DNA of 48,531 nucleotides from assembly GCA_947649205.1 (NCBI GenBank), contig CANSQM010000020.1:1-48531 (forward strand), in the 5' to 3' direction. The position numbers were made by a program, and so were the translations under genes. Under the pieces are notes generated by a model. That model was not told the origin of the DNA and did no database searches. It saw nothing but the letters and a program-made list of their open reading frames with translations. Positions 38,570 to 46,451 of the stretch are shown piece by piece. Source of the DNA: an uncultured Enterorhabdus sp. GTDB lineage: Bacteria > Actinomycetota > Coriobacteriia > Coriobacteriales > Eggerthellaceae. Within the stretch, counting starts at the first letter, position 1. Every line of letters begins with the position of its first letter.

Positions 38570-39952
38570 CTACTTCGCCCGTCGATCGTCCACGTGCTTG
38601 GCCTTGCCGATGGCCCGCTCGATGCCGCCGGGCTCCACCAGGCGCACCGTGGGCGCCACCAGCAAAGTCGCCTTCAGCTTCTCGGCGATCTTGCGGCGCA
38701 GGGCGTCCATGGTCTCGAAGGAGTCGGAGAAGGCCTCGGGGCGCAGCTCGGTCTCCACGATGAGGAAGTCCATGCCGTCCTTCGTCTCCACGATGATGTG
38801 GTAGTGGGGCGTGACCTCCTCGATGCCGGTGAGCACGTCCTCCACCTGGGAGGGGAACACGTTGGTGCCGCGGATGATGAGCATGTCGTCGGAGCGGGAG
38901 CGCACCTTGTCCATGCGGGCCAGGGTGCGGCCGCAGGCGCAAGGCTCAGTGTGCACGGCCGTCAGGTCGTGGGTGCGGTAGCGCAGCACGGGAATGCCCT
39001 GCTTGCCCAAGGGCGTGAGCACGAGCTCGCCCATCTCCCCCTCGCCCACCGGCTCGCCGGTCTCGGGATCGATGACCTCCCACAGGAAGTGGTCCTCGGC
39101 GATATGCTGCTGGTAGCGCTCGGCCAGACACTCGCCGGACACACCCGGCCCCATGACCTCGGTGAGCCCGTAGTTGTCGGTGCACACGATGTGCATGCGC
39201 CGCTCGATCTCGGCCTTCAGGCCCGGCGGGCAGGGCTCGCCGCCGAAGAGGCCCACGCGCAGGGGCGAGGCCTCCCAGTCGTAGCCCATCTTCTCCCCCA
39301 CCTCGCAGATGTGCATGGCGTAGGAGGGCGTGGCCACGAGCACCGTGGTGCCGTAGTCCTCGATCATCTGGATATGGCGCTCCGTGTTGCCGGCCCCGGC
39401 GGGAATCATGGCGCAGCCGAGCCGCTGCAGGCCGTAGTGCAGGCCGAAGCCGCCGGTGAACATGCCGTAGCCGAAGGCCATCTGGGCCACGTCGCCGGGC
39501 ACCACGCCGGCCATTTGCACGAGCCGGGCGATGCACTCGCTCCACATGGCCATATCGTCGTCGGTGTAGCCCACCACCACCGGCTTGCCCGTGGTGCCCG
39601 ACGAGGAATGCAGCTCGCGAATCTCGTCCAAGGGCACGGCGAACAGGCCGAAGGGGAAGGTGTCGCGCAGAACGGCCTTGTCGGTGAAGGGCAGCCGGCG
39701 CACATCGGCCAAGGTCTGGATGTCGGCGGGCGCCACGCCCATCTCGTCCATCTTCGTCCGGTAGTAGGGCACGCGCTCGTAGGCGTAGGCCACGGTCTCC
39801 TTCAGTTTGGCCAGCTGCACCGCCTCGATCTGCTCGCGCGGGGCGCGCTCGATCTCGGGCTTGTACACCGGGAGCAGGTCGAAGCGACCGGCGGCCGCAG
39901 CGGCCAGGGCGCCCCCCTTCTCCCTCACATCCATGGTCGCGGAAGCGCTCAT
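38570..39952 (-). CDS. paaK: Phenylacetate-CoA ligase (PaaK family), copy 1
   Basis: Adenylate-forming ligase for arylacetates. The P-loop motif is SSSGTTGKPVVVGYT near residues 116-130, the GLTEVMGPGVSGEC segment follows near 258-271, and the C-terminal lid with MLIIRGTNVFPSQVEDVL is intact. It has 460 aa. Its ATG overlaps the stop of the upstream ACT gene by 4 nt. With IOR next door it would convert aryl-acetyl-CoA to free acid with ATP gain, or the reverse. Confidence 0.9.
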   Translation of the reverse strand: MSASATMDVREKGGALAAAAAGRFDLLPVYKPEIERAPREQIEAVQLAKLKETVAYAYERVPYYRTKMDEMGVAPADIQTLADVRRLPFTDKAVLRDTFPFGLFAVPLDEIRELHSSSGTTGKPVVVGYTDDDMAMWSECIARLVQMAGVVPGDVAQMAFGYGMFTGGFGLHYGLQRLGCAMIPAGAGNTERHIQMIEDYGTTVLVATPSYAMHICEVGEKMGYDWEASPLRVGLFGGEPCPPGLKAEIERRMHIVCTDNYGLTEVMGPGVSGECLAERYQQHIAEDHFLWEVIDPETGEPVGEGEMGELVLTPLGKQGIPVLRYRTHDLTAVHTEPCACGRTLARMDKVRSRSDDMLIIRGTNVFPSQVEDVLTGIEEVTPHYHIIVETKDGMDFLIVETELRPEAFSDSFETMDALRRKIAEKLKATLLVAPTVRLVEPGGIERAIGKAKHVDDRRAK

Positions 39953-40398
39953 CGCTCGATCCCCTTCCCCTGTCGGGCCGCCGAGAAGCGGGCGATATCC
40001 TCCTGGGTAATCAGCTCCACGGGCTCGCTCGCCAGAAGGGCACGGGCCCGATCGGGATCGGTGGTGGAGAGCACGATATAGGTGGAGATCATGGAGTAGC
40101 TGTACACCACGTTGATGCCGCAGCGGGCGAGCACTCCCATGACCCGGGCCAACTCGCCGGGCTCATCGACGAGCTTCAGGCAGAGCACGGGCGTGACGGT
40201 GCAGGCGCAACCGTCCTCCCGCAGGGCCTCCAGGGCCTCCTCGGGCCGGTCCACCACGAAGCGCAGGATGCCGTACTCGCCGGTGTCGGAGGCGGAGAAT
40301 CCGCGCACCGACACGCCCGCCTCCTCGAAGCGGTCAAGTACCCGGCTCAGATGGCCGGGGCGGCTGTTGGCGAAGACGCTGATCTGGGATACGGTCAT
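39949..40398 (-). CDS. Tandem ACT-domain protein, copy 1
   Basis: A 149-aa protein made of two ACT-like domains (about residues 1-68 and 70-140), with VFANSRPGHLSRVL and LVDEPGELARVMGVL as the ligand-loop motifs. ACT domains bind amino acids and regulate enzymes; proteins of this kind are often next to IOR and PaaK genes. The ATG at 40398 lies 5 nt after iorB. Confidence 0.88.
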   Translation of the reverse strand: MTVSQISVFANSRPGHLSRVLDRFEEAGVSVRGFSASDTGEYGILRFVVDRPEEALEALREDGCACTVTPVLCLKLVDEPGELARVMGVLARCGINVVYSYSMISTYIVLSTTDPDRARALLASEPVELITQEDIARFSAARQGKGIER

Positions 40399-40403
40399 GG
40401 CTC

Positions 40404-40997
40404 TCAAGCTCCTATTCCGGCGTCCATGAAGGTTCGGCCGGCCGCCAGGGCCGCCAAGTTCGCCTCCACGGTATGGGCGGGCACGCGCTCGGCCACGACG
40501 CGCTCCCACACCTCGGCGGGAATGCCGAGAGTGGCCGAGAGCGCCCCCACGAGCACCACGTTGGCGCACTTGGGGTTGCCGGCGGCGCGGGCCAGGGCCG
40601 CGGCGGGCACGAGCAGCGCCCCGGCCGCGGCCAGATCCTCCCGGGCCCGGGGCGGCATGGAGGCGGCGCCCGTGAGCACGGGCAGCGGCTTGATGGCCAT
40701 ATCGTTCACGATAAGGGTGCCGCCCTCGGCGAGCTGGGGCAGGTTGCGCAGGGCCTCGGTGGTCTCGAAGGCCACCACCACGTCGGCGGCGCCCGGATCG
40801 GACACCATGGACTGCACGGCGCCGCCCATGCGCACCACCGTGGTCACGGAACCGCCGCGCTGGGCCATGCCGTGGATCTCGGACACCTTCACGTCGAGCC
40901 CCGCCGCCAGGCAGGCGGCGGCCAGCAGGTCGGCCGCCAGGATGGTGCCCTGACCGCCGACGCCGCACAGGAGCACGGTCTTGGTCGTCATCTCCAT
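40404..40997 (-). CDS. iorB: Indolepyruvate:ferredoxin oxidoreductase, beta subunit
   Basis: Gamma-type 2-oxoacid oxidoreductase domain; the subunit pairs with IorA to convert arylpyruvates to aryl-acetyl-CoA with ferredoxin reduction. The family start VLLCGVGGQGTILAADLLA (about residues 7-25) and the EIHGMAQRGGSV segment near 41-52 are clear. It has 197 aa. The ATG at 40997 with GGGAGCG upstream is chosen over one six bases further in. Confidence 0.93.
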   Translation of the reverse strand: MEMTTKTVLLCGVGGQGTILAADLLAAACLAAGLDVKVSEIHGMAQRGGSVTTVVRMGGAVQSMVSDPGAADVVVAFETTEALRNLPQLAEGGTLIVNDMAIKPLPVLTGAASMPPRAREDLAAAGALLVPAAALARAAGNPKCANVVLVGALSATLGIPAEVWERVVAERVPAHTVEANLAALAAGRTFMDAGIGA

Positions 40998-41007
40998 TAT
41001 CGCTCCC

Positions 41008-42732
41008 CTATTCCAAAACGATCGCGTTGAAGCGGCAGTACTGTGCGCACTGGCCGCAGCCGATGCAGAGCCCCGTATCGATGGAGGCCACACCGCTCTC
41101 GTCCCGGGCGATGGCCGGACAGCCGAGCGTGGCGCAGGCACCGCAGGCGGTGCAGGACCCGTTCACCCAGTAAGGGCGCCCTGCCTTGCGCTCCAGCAGC
41201 ACGCAGGGGGAACGGAACACGATGACCGAGATGTCGTCGGTGGCCGTGGCCTCCTTGAGAGCCGCGCGCACCGCGGCGGCGTCGTTGGGATCCACCGTGC
41301 GCACATCCTCCACGCCGATGGCGGCCACCACGGCCTCGATGTGCAGTTCCCGGCTCGGACGCCCCTGCAACGTCACGCCGTTGAAAGGGTTGCCCTGGCG
41401 CCCGGTCATGGCCGTGGTGCGGTTGTCGAGCACGCAGACGGTGCCGGCACCGCGGTTGTACACCGTGGAGATGAGCGAACTCAAGCCCGAGTGGGCGAAG
41501 GTGGAGTCGCCGATGACCGCCACCACGGGCCGGTGCTCGGTGCCGGCCAGGGCTAGCTCGAAGCCGTGGGCCATGGAGACGGAGGCACCCATGTCCACGG
41601 TGGTGTCCATGGCGGCCAGCGGGGGCAGGGCCCCCAGGGTGTAGCAGCCGATGTCCCCGGTGACGATGGCCCGCATGCGGGCGAGTTCCTTGAACACGAG
41701 GCGGTGGGGGCAGCCCGGGCAGAGCGCCGGCGGTCGGGCCGGCAGCCCCTCTGCGGCCGGGGCGTGGGGCAACGGCGCGCCGCCGAAGGCCGTCCGCACG
41801 AGGCCCGGGGACAGCTCCCCGGCCCGGGGCAACGGGCAGGGCGGCTCGCTCACCGCGATACCGCAGGCCCGCACGGCATCGGCCAGATAGGTCGAGCCCT
41901 CCTCCACCACGTAGAGGCGCTCGACGGAATCAGCGAAGTCGGCCAGGGCCGCGGCCGGCAGGGGCCAGGTGAGGCCCAGCTTGAAGACGGAGGCCTCCGG
42001 CAGCCCTTCCGCCACATGCTGGTAGGCCGCTCCGGCGCAGACGACGCCGACGTCGCTTCCGCGGCGCACCACCTCGTTGTAGGGGCACTCCTCGGCCCAG
42101 GCGCTCAGGGCGTCGATGCGCTCGAGCTGCACGGCGCGGCGCGGCTTGGCGAAGGCCGGCATCATGACCCACTTCGCGGGGTTCTTCTCGTAGGGAACGA
42201 GGGGGCGCTCCGTACGCTCGCCGGGCTCCACAGGCGTCTTGGTGTGGGAGATGCGCACGCTGGAGCGCAGCATCACCGGCACGTCGAAGCGCTCGGACAA
42301 GTCGAAGGCCTCCCGGGCGAAGCGGAGCGCCTCGGCAGAATCGGCCGGATCCAGGCAGGGCACGGCGGCGGCCCGGGCATAGTAGTGGGAGTCCTGCTCG
42401 TTCTGGGATGAGTACATGCCGGGGTCATCGGCCGCCAGGATCACGAGACCGCCCCCCACGCCGGTGTAGGCGGCGGTGAACAGCGGGTCGGCCGCCACGT
42501 TCACCCCCACGTGCTTCATGGTGGCGAGCACCCGGGCCCCGGCCGCCGAGGCGCCGACGCCCACTTCCAGGGCCACCTTCTCGTTGACGCACCACTCGGC
42601 GTAGACGCCCTCTTTCCGGCCGAAGGCCTCCAGCGTCTCCGTGGAGGGCGTGCCCGGATAGGCCACGCCGATGGTGCAGCCGGCCTCCCAGGCACCTTGG
42701 GCGATGGCCTCGTTTCCCGACATCAGTTCCAT
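41008..42732 (-). CDS. iorA: Indolepyruvate:ferredoxin oxidoreductase, alpha subunit
   Basis: Catalytic TPP- and ferredoxin-type subunit, 574 aa. It opens with MSGNEAIAQGAWEAG-type sequence and GYPGTPSTE-like AYPGTPSTETLEAF; the CPGCPHR motif lies near residue 333; the TPP-binding GDIGCYTLGALPPL and GDSTFAHSGLSSL segments follow. Two 4Fe-4S cysteine sets (CTACGACATLGCP and CIGCGQCAQYC) end the protein. The ATG at 42732 with GAGGAA upstream is chosen; the frame reaches a weaker start at 42753. Confidence 0.95.
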   Translation of the reverse strand: MELMSGNEAIAQGAWEAGCTIGVAYPGTPSTETLEAFGRKEGVYAEWCVNEKVALEVGVGASAAGARVLATMKHVGVNVAADPLFTAAYTGVGGGLVILAADDPGMYSSQNEQDSHYYARAAAVPCLDPADSAEALRFAREAFDLSERFDVPVMLRSSVRISHTKTPVEPGERTERPLVPYEKNPAKWVMMPAFAKPRRAVQLERIDALSAWAEECPYNEVVRRGSDVGVVCAGAAYQHVAEGLPEASVFKLGLTWPLPAAALADFADSVERLYVVEEGSTYLADAVRACGIAVSEPPCPLPRAGELSPGLVRTAFGGAPLPHAPAAEGLPARPPALCPGCPHRLVFKELARMRAIVTGDIGCYTLGALPPLAAMDTTVDMGASVSMAHGFELALAGTEHRPVVAVIGDSTFAHSGLSSLISTVYNRGAGTVCVLDNRTTAMTGRQGNPFNGVTLQGRPSRELHIEAVVAAIGVEDVRTVDPNDAAAVRAALKEATATDDISVIVFRSPCVLLERKAGRPYWVNGSCTACGACATLGCPAIARDESGVASIDTGLCIGCGQCAQYCRFNAIVLE

Positions 42733-42771
42733 AGTTCCTCGTCTCTCTCCCAACCGGGGGCCGCAGGCGGC

Positions 42772-43212
42772 CTAGTTCTCCTCGTATTGCAGGCAGAAGG
42801 TGCCGATCTGGATGAAGTCGCCGGGGCGCAGGGTGCGCGCCTCCACGGAGTCGTTGTTCACCCACACGCCGTTGAACGAGTTCGCGTCGCGGATGACGTA
42901 GCAGGGGCCCTCGGGCTCGATGGTGGCGTGCATGCGCGAGACGGTCATGTCGTTCAGGAAGATGGTGCACTGGGGGGCTCGGCCCACGGTAACGGGCTCG
43001 CTGCCCAGGCCGTAGACCATGCCCACCTTCGGTCCGCGCACCACGGTGAGGGACGCCCGGGTGGGGGCCACGTCGCAGGCGAGCACGGCATCGCCCTCCA
43101 CCGACAGCGGCTTGAAGGCCTGGGTCGCACCGAGGAGCTTGAAGCCGCAGGTGGGGCACACGGCATCATCGGGCGATACCGCATGGGAGCAGACGGGGCA
43201 CAGTTCGGTCAT
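42772..43212 (-). CDS. Zinc-ribbon/FHA-domain protein
   Basis: A 146-aa protein with an N-terminal zinc ribbon (CPVC ... CPTCGF, about residues 5-23) and a C-terminal FHA domain (about 60-140) holding VTVGRAPQCTIFLND, the SRMHA core and NGVWVNN. FHA domains bind phosphothreonine peptides, so a Ser/Thr kinase partner is likely, though none is in the window. It lies between dacA and iorA, spaced 13-40 nt. Confidence 0.85.
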   Translation of the reverse strand: MTELCPVCSHAVSPDDAVCPTCGFKLLGATQAFKPLSVEGDAVLACDVAPTRASLTVVRGPKVGMVYGLGSEPVTVGRAPQCTIFLNDMTVSRMHATIEPEGPCYVIRDANSFNGVWVNNDSVEARTLRPGDFIQIGTFCLQYEEN

Positions 43213-43225
43213 AGCCGTTCTCCTT

Positions 43226-44713
43226 CTATTCGCTGGCCCCGGCATCCGGGGCCCCTTGCTGGTCGTCGGTCGCCCCGCCGCCGTCGGCCGGGGCCGCATC
43301 CTCCTCGCCGGAGGCAATGGCGGCCACGGACTGGTCGGAACGGGTGGGCGCCTTGTCGTAGATGAGCGGGGTCTCGTTCACCACCACGGGCTCGGCCAAA
43401 AGCTCGGTGCCCCCGAAGCCGGCCCACAGGCGCTCCCACCAGATGGCGATGGCCTGGAAAAAGTCGGGGGCGGCCACATCCTCGGTGGCCACGAGGTCCT
43501 GGGTGGCGATGGGCTGGCCGGCCTGATAGAAGGTGGCGGTGCCCACCTTGTCGCCGGCCCGCACCGAGCCGTTCAGATCGTCGAAGGCGAGCTCTTGGCT
43601 CACGTTGCCCTCGGGGGCGAACACTTCCACGGCGGCCTTCGGATCGGCGAAGGTGGCGTTCACGCGCTTATCGGTCCAGGCAGTGAAGGGCACCTCGGCG
43701 ATGAGGGGCACCTCCTCGGCGCGGCCGTCCTCGGTCATGGTCACCGTGCGGTCGCTATGGGCGAGCCGGTAGCTCACGCGGTTGTCGTAGACCCAGTCGA
43801 AGAGGATCTTCGTGTCCTCGAAGCGGGCCGATTCCGAGGGGCAGCCGAGCACCACGGCGATGAGGTCGCCGTCGCCCCGGTTGCATGCCCCGGCGAAGGA
43901 GTTGCCCGCGGCCTCGGTGTAGCCGGTCTTGATGCCGCAAGCGCCCTCGTAGACGCCGAGCAGCAGATCGGAGGACACCAGATCGAGGGTGACCGCCTGG
44001 CCGTCGGGCTTGGCCACGGTGATCTGGGCCGTCTGCTGGGCCACGATGGAGCGGAAGGTCTCGTTCTCCATGGCATAGGCGCACATGAGGGCCACATCGC
44101 CGGCCGTGGAGTACATCTCGTTGTCGAACTCGTCGATGTCGAGCCCGTGGGGGTTCGCGAACAGGGAGTGCTCCATGCCCAGTTCAGCGGCCTTGGCGTT
44201 CATGGCGTCCACGAAGGCCTCGTTGGCCGTCTGGCCGTCCCGCGCGAGCCCCGCCCCCACGGTCTCGGCGATGGCGATGGCGGCATCGTTGCCCGAGGGC
44301 ACCATGAGCCCGGTAAGGGCCGCCTGAAGGGTGAGGGTGTCGCCGGCCTGGAGGTTCGCCGAGGACTCGCCCACGGCGGCGGCCTCCGGCGACACGGTCA
44401 CCTTCGTGTCCAGGGGCAGCCCGGAATCCAGGGCCACGATGGCCGTCATCACCTTGGTGATGGAGGCGATGTGGGACTGGGTGTCGGCGTCGCGGGCGAA
44501 GAGCACGGTGCCCTTCTCGTCCGTGAGCACGGCGTAGGAGGCCGTGATGTTGGGGCAGGCCACGGCCGGCAGCCCCCGCGCCTCCACGGTCTGGCCGAGG
44601 ATCACATCGGTGCCGCGCACATCGGCCGCGGCCGGCGCGGGGGCGGTCAGGGGCAGGGCCAGGGCGCAGGCCAGCAGCAGGGCCCCGAGCCAGGGGCGGC
44701 GCTTAGTCCTCAT
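43226..44713 (-). CDS. dacA: D-alanyl-D-alanine carboxypeptidase (low-molecular-weight PBP)
   Basis: Trims the stem peptide of peptidoglycan outside the cell. Signal peptide over about residues 1-30 (RTKRRPWLGALLLACALAL start, Ala-x-Ala end). The serine-PBP triad is complete: SITK with Ser84-Lys87, SGN at 140-142 and KTG at 262-264. A PBP5-like C-terminal beta domain and a membrane-proximal stretch follow, with an Asp/Gly/Ala-rich tail; 495 aa. The ATG at 44713 overlaps the ACT gene stop by 11 nt; a TTG two codons earlier is an alternative. Its place inside an IOR/ligase run is unusual. Confidence 0.92.
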   Translation of the reverse strand: MRTKRRPWLGALLLACALALPLTAPAPAAADVRGTDVILGQTVEARGLPAVACPNITASYAVLTDEKGTVLFARDADTQSHIASITKVMTAIVALDSGLPLDTKVTVSPEAAAVGESSANLQAGDTLTLQAALTGLMVPSGNDAAIAIAETVGAGLARDGQTANEAFVDAMNAKAAELGMEHSLFANPHGLDIDEFDNEMYSTAGDVALMCAYAMENETFRSIVAQQTAQITVAKPDGQAVTLDLVSSDLLLGVYEGACGIKTGYTEAAGNSFAGACNRGDGDLIAVVLGCPSESARFEDTKILFDWVYDNRVSYRLAHSDRTVTMTEDGRAEEVPLIAEVPFTAWTDKRVNATFADPKAAVEVFAPEGNVSQELAFDDLNGSVRAGDKVGTATFYQAGQPIATQDLVATEDVAAPDFFQAIAIWWERLWAGFGGTELLAEPVVVNETPLIYDKAPTRSDQSVAAIASGEEDAAPADGGGATDDQQGAPDAGASE

Positions 44714-45134
44714 CGACAACGTAGACCTCTTCCGGAGCGAGAATCGTGAAGCCCGCGGCGGCCAGGACCTCCTCGGCCCCCTCCCCCTCGATCTTCAGCA
44801 CGTCCACGGCGGTGCCGCCGGCCACGGAGAAGCAGTAGCCGTACTCGATGTTCATGGATGATTCATGGCAGAAGCCCAGAAGCCGGGCCAGGGCGCCAGG
44901 CTCGTCGGCCACGGACACGGCGATGACCGGCGTGATGGAGGCGCGGAAGCCCGCCTCGGCGAGCACGGCGGCGGCGCGGTTGGGCCGGTCGCAGAAGATG
45001 CGCACGATACCGAAGTCGGCCGTATCGGCGATGAAGAGCGCCGCCAGGTTGATGTCGGCGTCGGCCAGGGTGCGGCAGGCCGCGGCCAGGCGCCCCTTCT
45101 CATTGGCGAGGAATACCGTCAGCTGCGAGATCAT
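44703..45134 (-). CDS. Tandem ACT-domain protein, copy 2
   Basis: A 143-aa protein with the same two-ACT layout as the product at 39949-40398: ISQLTVFLANEKGRLAAAC at the start and VADEPGALARLLGFC in the second unit. Sequence differs enough to suggest an old duplication. Its ATG overlaps the stop of the preceding ligase gene by 1 nt (TAATG). It repeats the ligase-ACT pairing seen near iorB. Confidence 0.87.
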   Translation of the reverse strand: MISQLTVFLANEKGRLAAACRTLADADINLAALFIADTADFGIVRIFCDRPNRAAAVLAEAGFRASITPVIAVSVADEPGALARLLGFCHESSMNIEYGYCFSVAGGTAVDVLKIEGEGAEEVLAAAGFTILAPEEVYVVDED

Positions 45135-46441
45135 TAGTGAGTCTCTCCTCTCAGGTCGATGACGCGCTTTGCCTTGCCCTCGGAGCGGGCGATGGTCTTG
45201 GGCTCCACGAACTTGATGTCCACGGCCACCTGCAGGTTGCCCTTGAGCGCCGCGCCCAAACGTCCGCGCAGGTCCTCCAGGGCGCGCACCTCGTCGATGG
45301 GGAAATCGGGCTCGGTCTCCACCTGGAGCTCCACGTGATCGAGGGGCCCGCGGGTGGTGAGCACGATCTGGTACTGGGTGGCCACCTCGGGGAACTCGGT
45401 GATGACCTGCTCGATCTGGGACGGGAACACGTTCACGCCGCGGATGATGAGCATGTCGTCGGTGCGGCCCAGGATGCGGCCGATCTTGCGGTGGGTGCGC
45501 CCGCAGGCACAGGGCTCGGCGCTGATGGAGGTGACGTCGCGGGTGCGGTAGCGGATCATGGGCGAGCACTCGCGGGTGAGCGTCGTGATGACGAGCTCGC
45601 CCACCTCGCCGTCGGGCAGCACCTCAAGGGTGTCCGGGTCGATGATCTCGCAGTAGAACTGGTCCTCGGCGATGTGCAAGCCGCCGCGCTCGGCGCATTC
45701 CATGGCCACGCCCGGGCCCATGATCTCCGAGAGGCCGTAGACGTCGCAGTACTGGAGCCCCAGCTTGTCGGCGATCTCCTGGCGCATGTTCTCCGAGCAG
45801 GGCTCGGCGCCGAAGATGCCGCCGGAAATTTGGAAGTCGGTGGCCGGGTTGTAGCCCATCTCGATGGCCGTGTCGGCGATGAGCAGGGCGTAGGAGGGGG
45901 TGCAGCACAGAATGTCGGTCTTGCAGTCCTTGAGCATCTGCACCTGGCGCTTGGTGTTGCCCGAAGAGGTGGGGATGACGGTGCAGCCCATGGCCTCGCC
46001 GCCGGCATGGGCCCCCAGGCCGCCGGTGAACAGGCCGTAGCCGTAGGACACCTGGATGGTGGACTCGCGCGTGCCCCCCACCATGGCGATGCCGCGGGCG
46101 AAGCAGTCGCCCCAGTTCTCCAGGTCGGCGGCCGTGTGGCCCACCACCGTGGCCTGGCCCGTGGTGCCGGAGGAGGCGTGGATGCGGGCCACGTCGCCGT
46201 TCTCGCGGGCGAACAGGCCGAAGGGGTAGTTGTCGCGCATGTCCTGCTTCACCACGAAGGGGAAGCGCGGAAGATCTGCGAGGCTCTCCAGGTCGTCGGG
46301 GGTCACGCCGGCCGCGTCGAAGCGCTCGCGGTAGAGCGGTACGTTCTCGTAGGCGTTGCGCAGCGATTCCCGCAAACGCTCCAGTTGCAGCGCCTGCAGC
46401 TCCGCGCGGGGCATGGTCTCGATTTCCGGCTGAAAGTACAC
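45134..46441 (-). CDS. paaK: Phenylacetate-CoA ligase (PaaK family), copy 2
   Basis: Second adenylate-forming arylacetate ligase. Motifs: ASSGTTGQATVVGHT, GLSEIMGPGVAMEC and MLIIRGVNVFPSQIEQVI. A GTG at 46441 is taken as start because AGGAGG lies 6 nt upstream and it avoids overlap with the VanW gene; an ATG at 46465 would add 8 residues and has no such signal. The protein is 435 aa. It is translationally joined to the ACT gene behind it. Confidence 0.9.
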   Translation of the reverse strand: MYFQPEIETMPRAELQALQLERLRESLRNAYENVPLYRERFDAAGVTPDDLESLADLPRFPFVVKQDMRDNYPFGLFARENGDVARIHASSGTTGQATVVGHTAADLENWGDCFARGIAMVGGTRESTIQVSYGYGLFTGGLGAHAGGEAMGCTVIPTSSGNTKRQVQMLKDCKTDILCCTPSYALLIADTAIEMGYNPATDFQISGGIFGAEPCSENMRQEIADKLGLQYCDVYGLSEIMGPGVAMECAERGGLHIAEDQFYCEIIDPDTLEVLPDGEVGELVITTLTRECSPMIRYRTRDVTSISAEPCACGRTHRKIGRILGRTDDMLIIRGVNVFPSQIEQVITEFPEVATQYQIVLTTRGPLDHVELQVETEPDFPIDEVRALEDLRGRLGAALKGNLQVAVDIKFVEPKTIARSEGKAKRVIDLRGETH

Positions 46442-46451
46442 AGCTGTCCTC

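Noticed and set aside
37244..40081. 945-codon plus-strand frame across menA, gluQ and paaK
   Set aside because: Antisense or offset to three genes with full motifs; its composition is typical of a GC-rich shadow.
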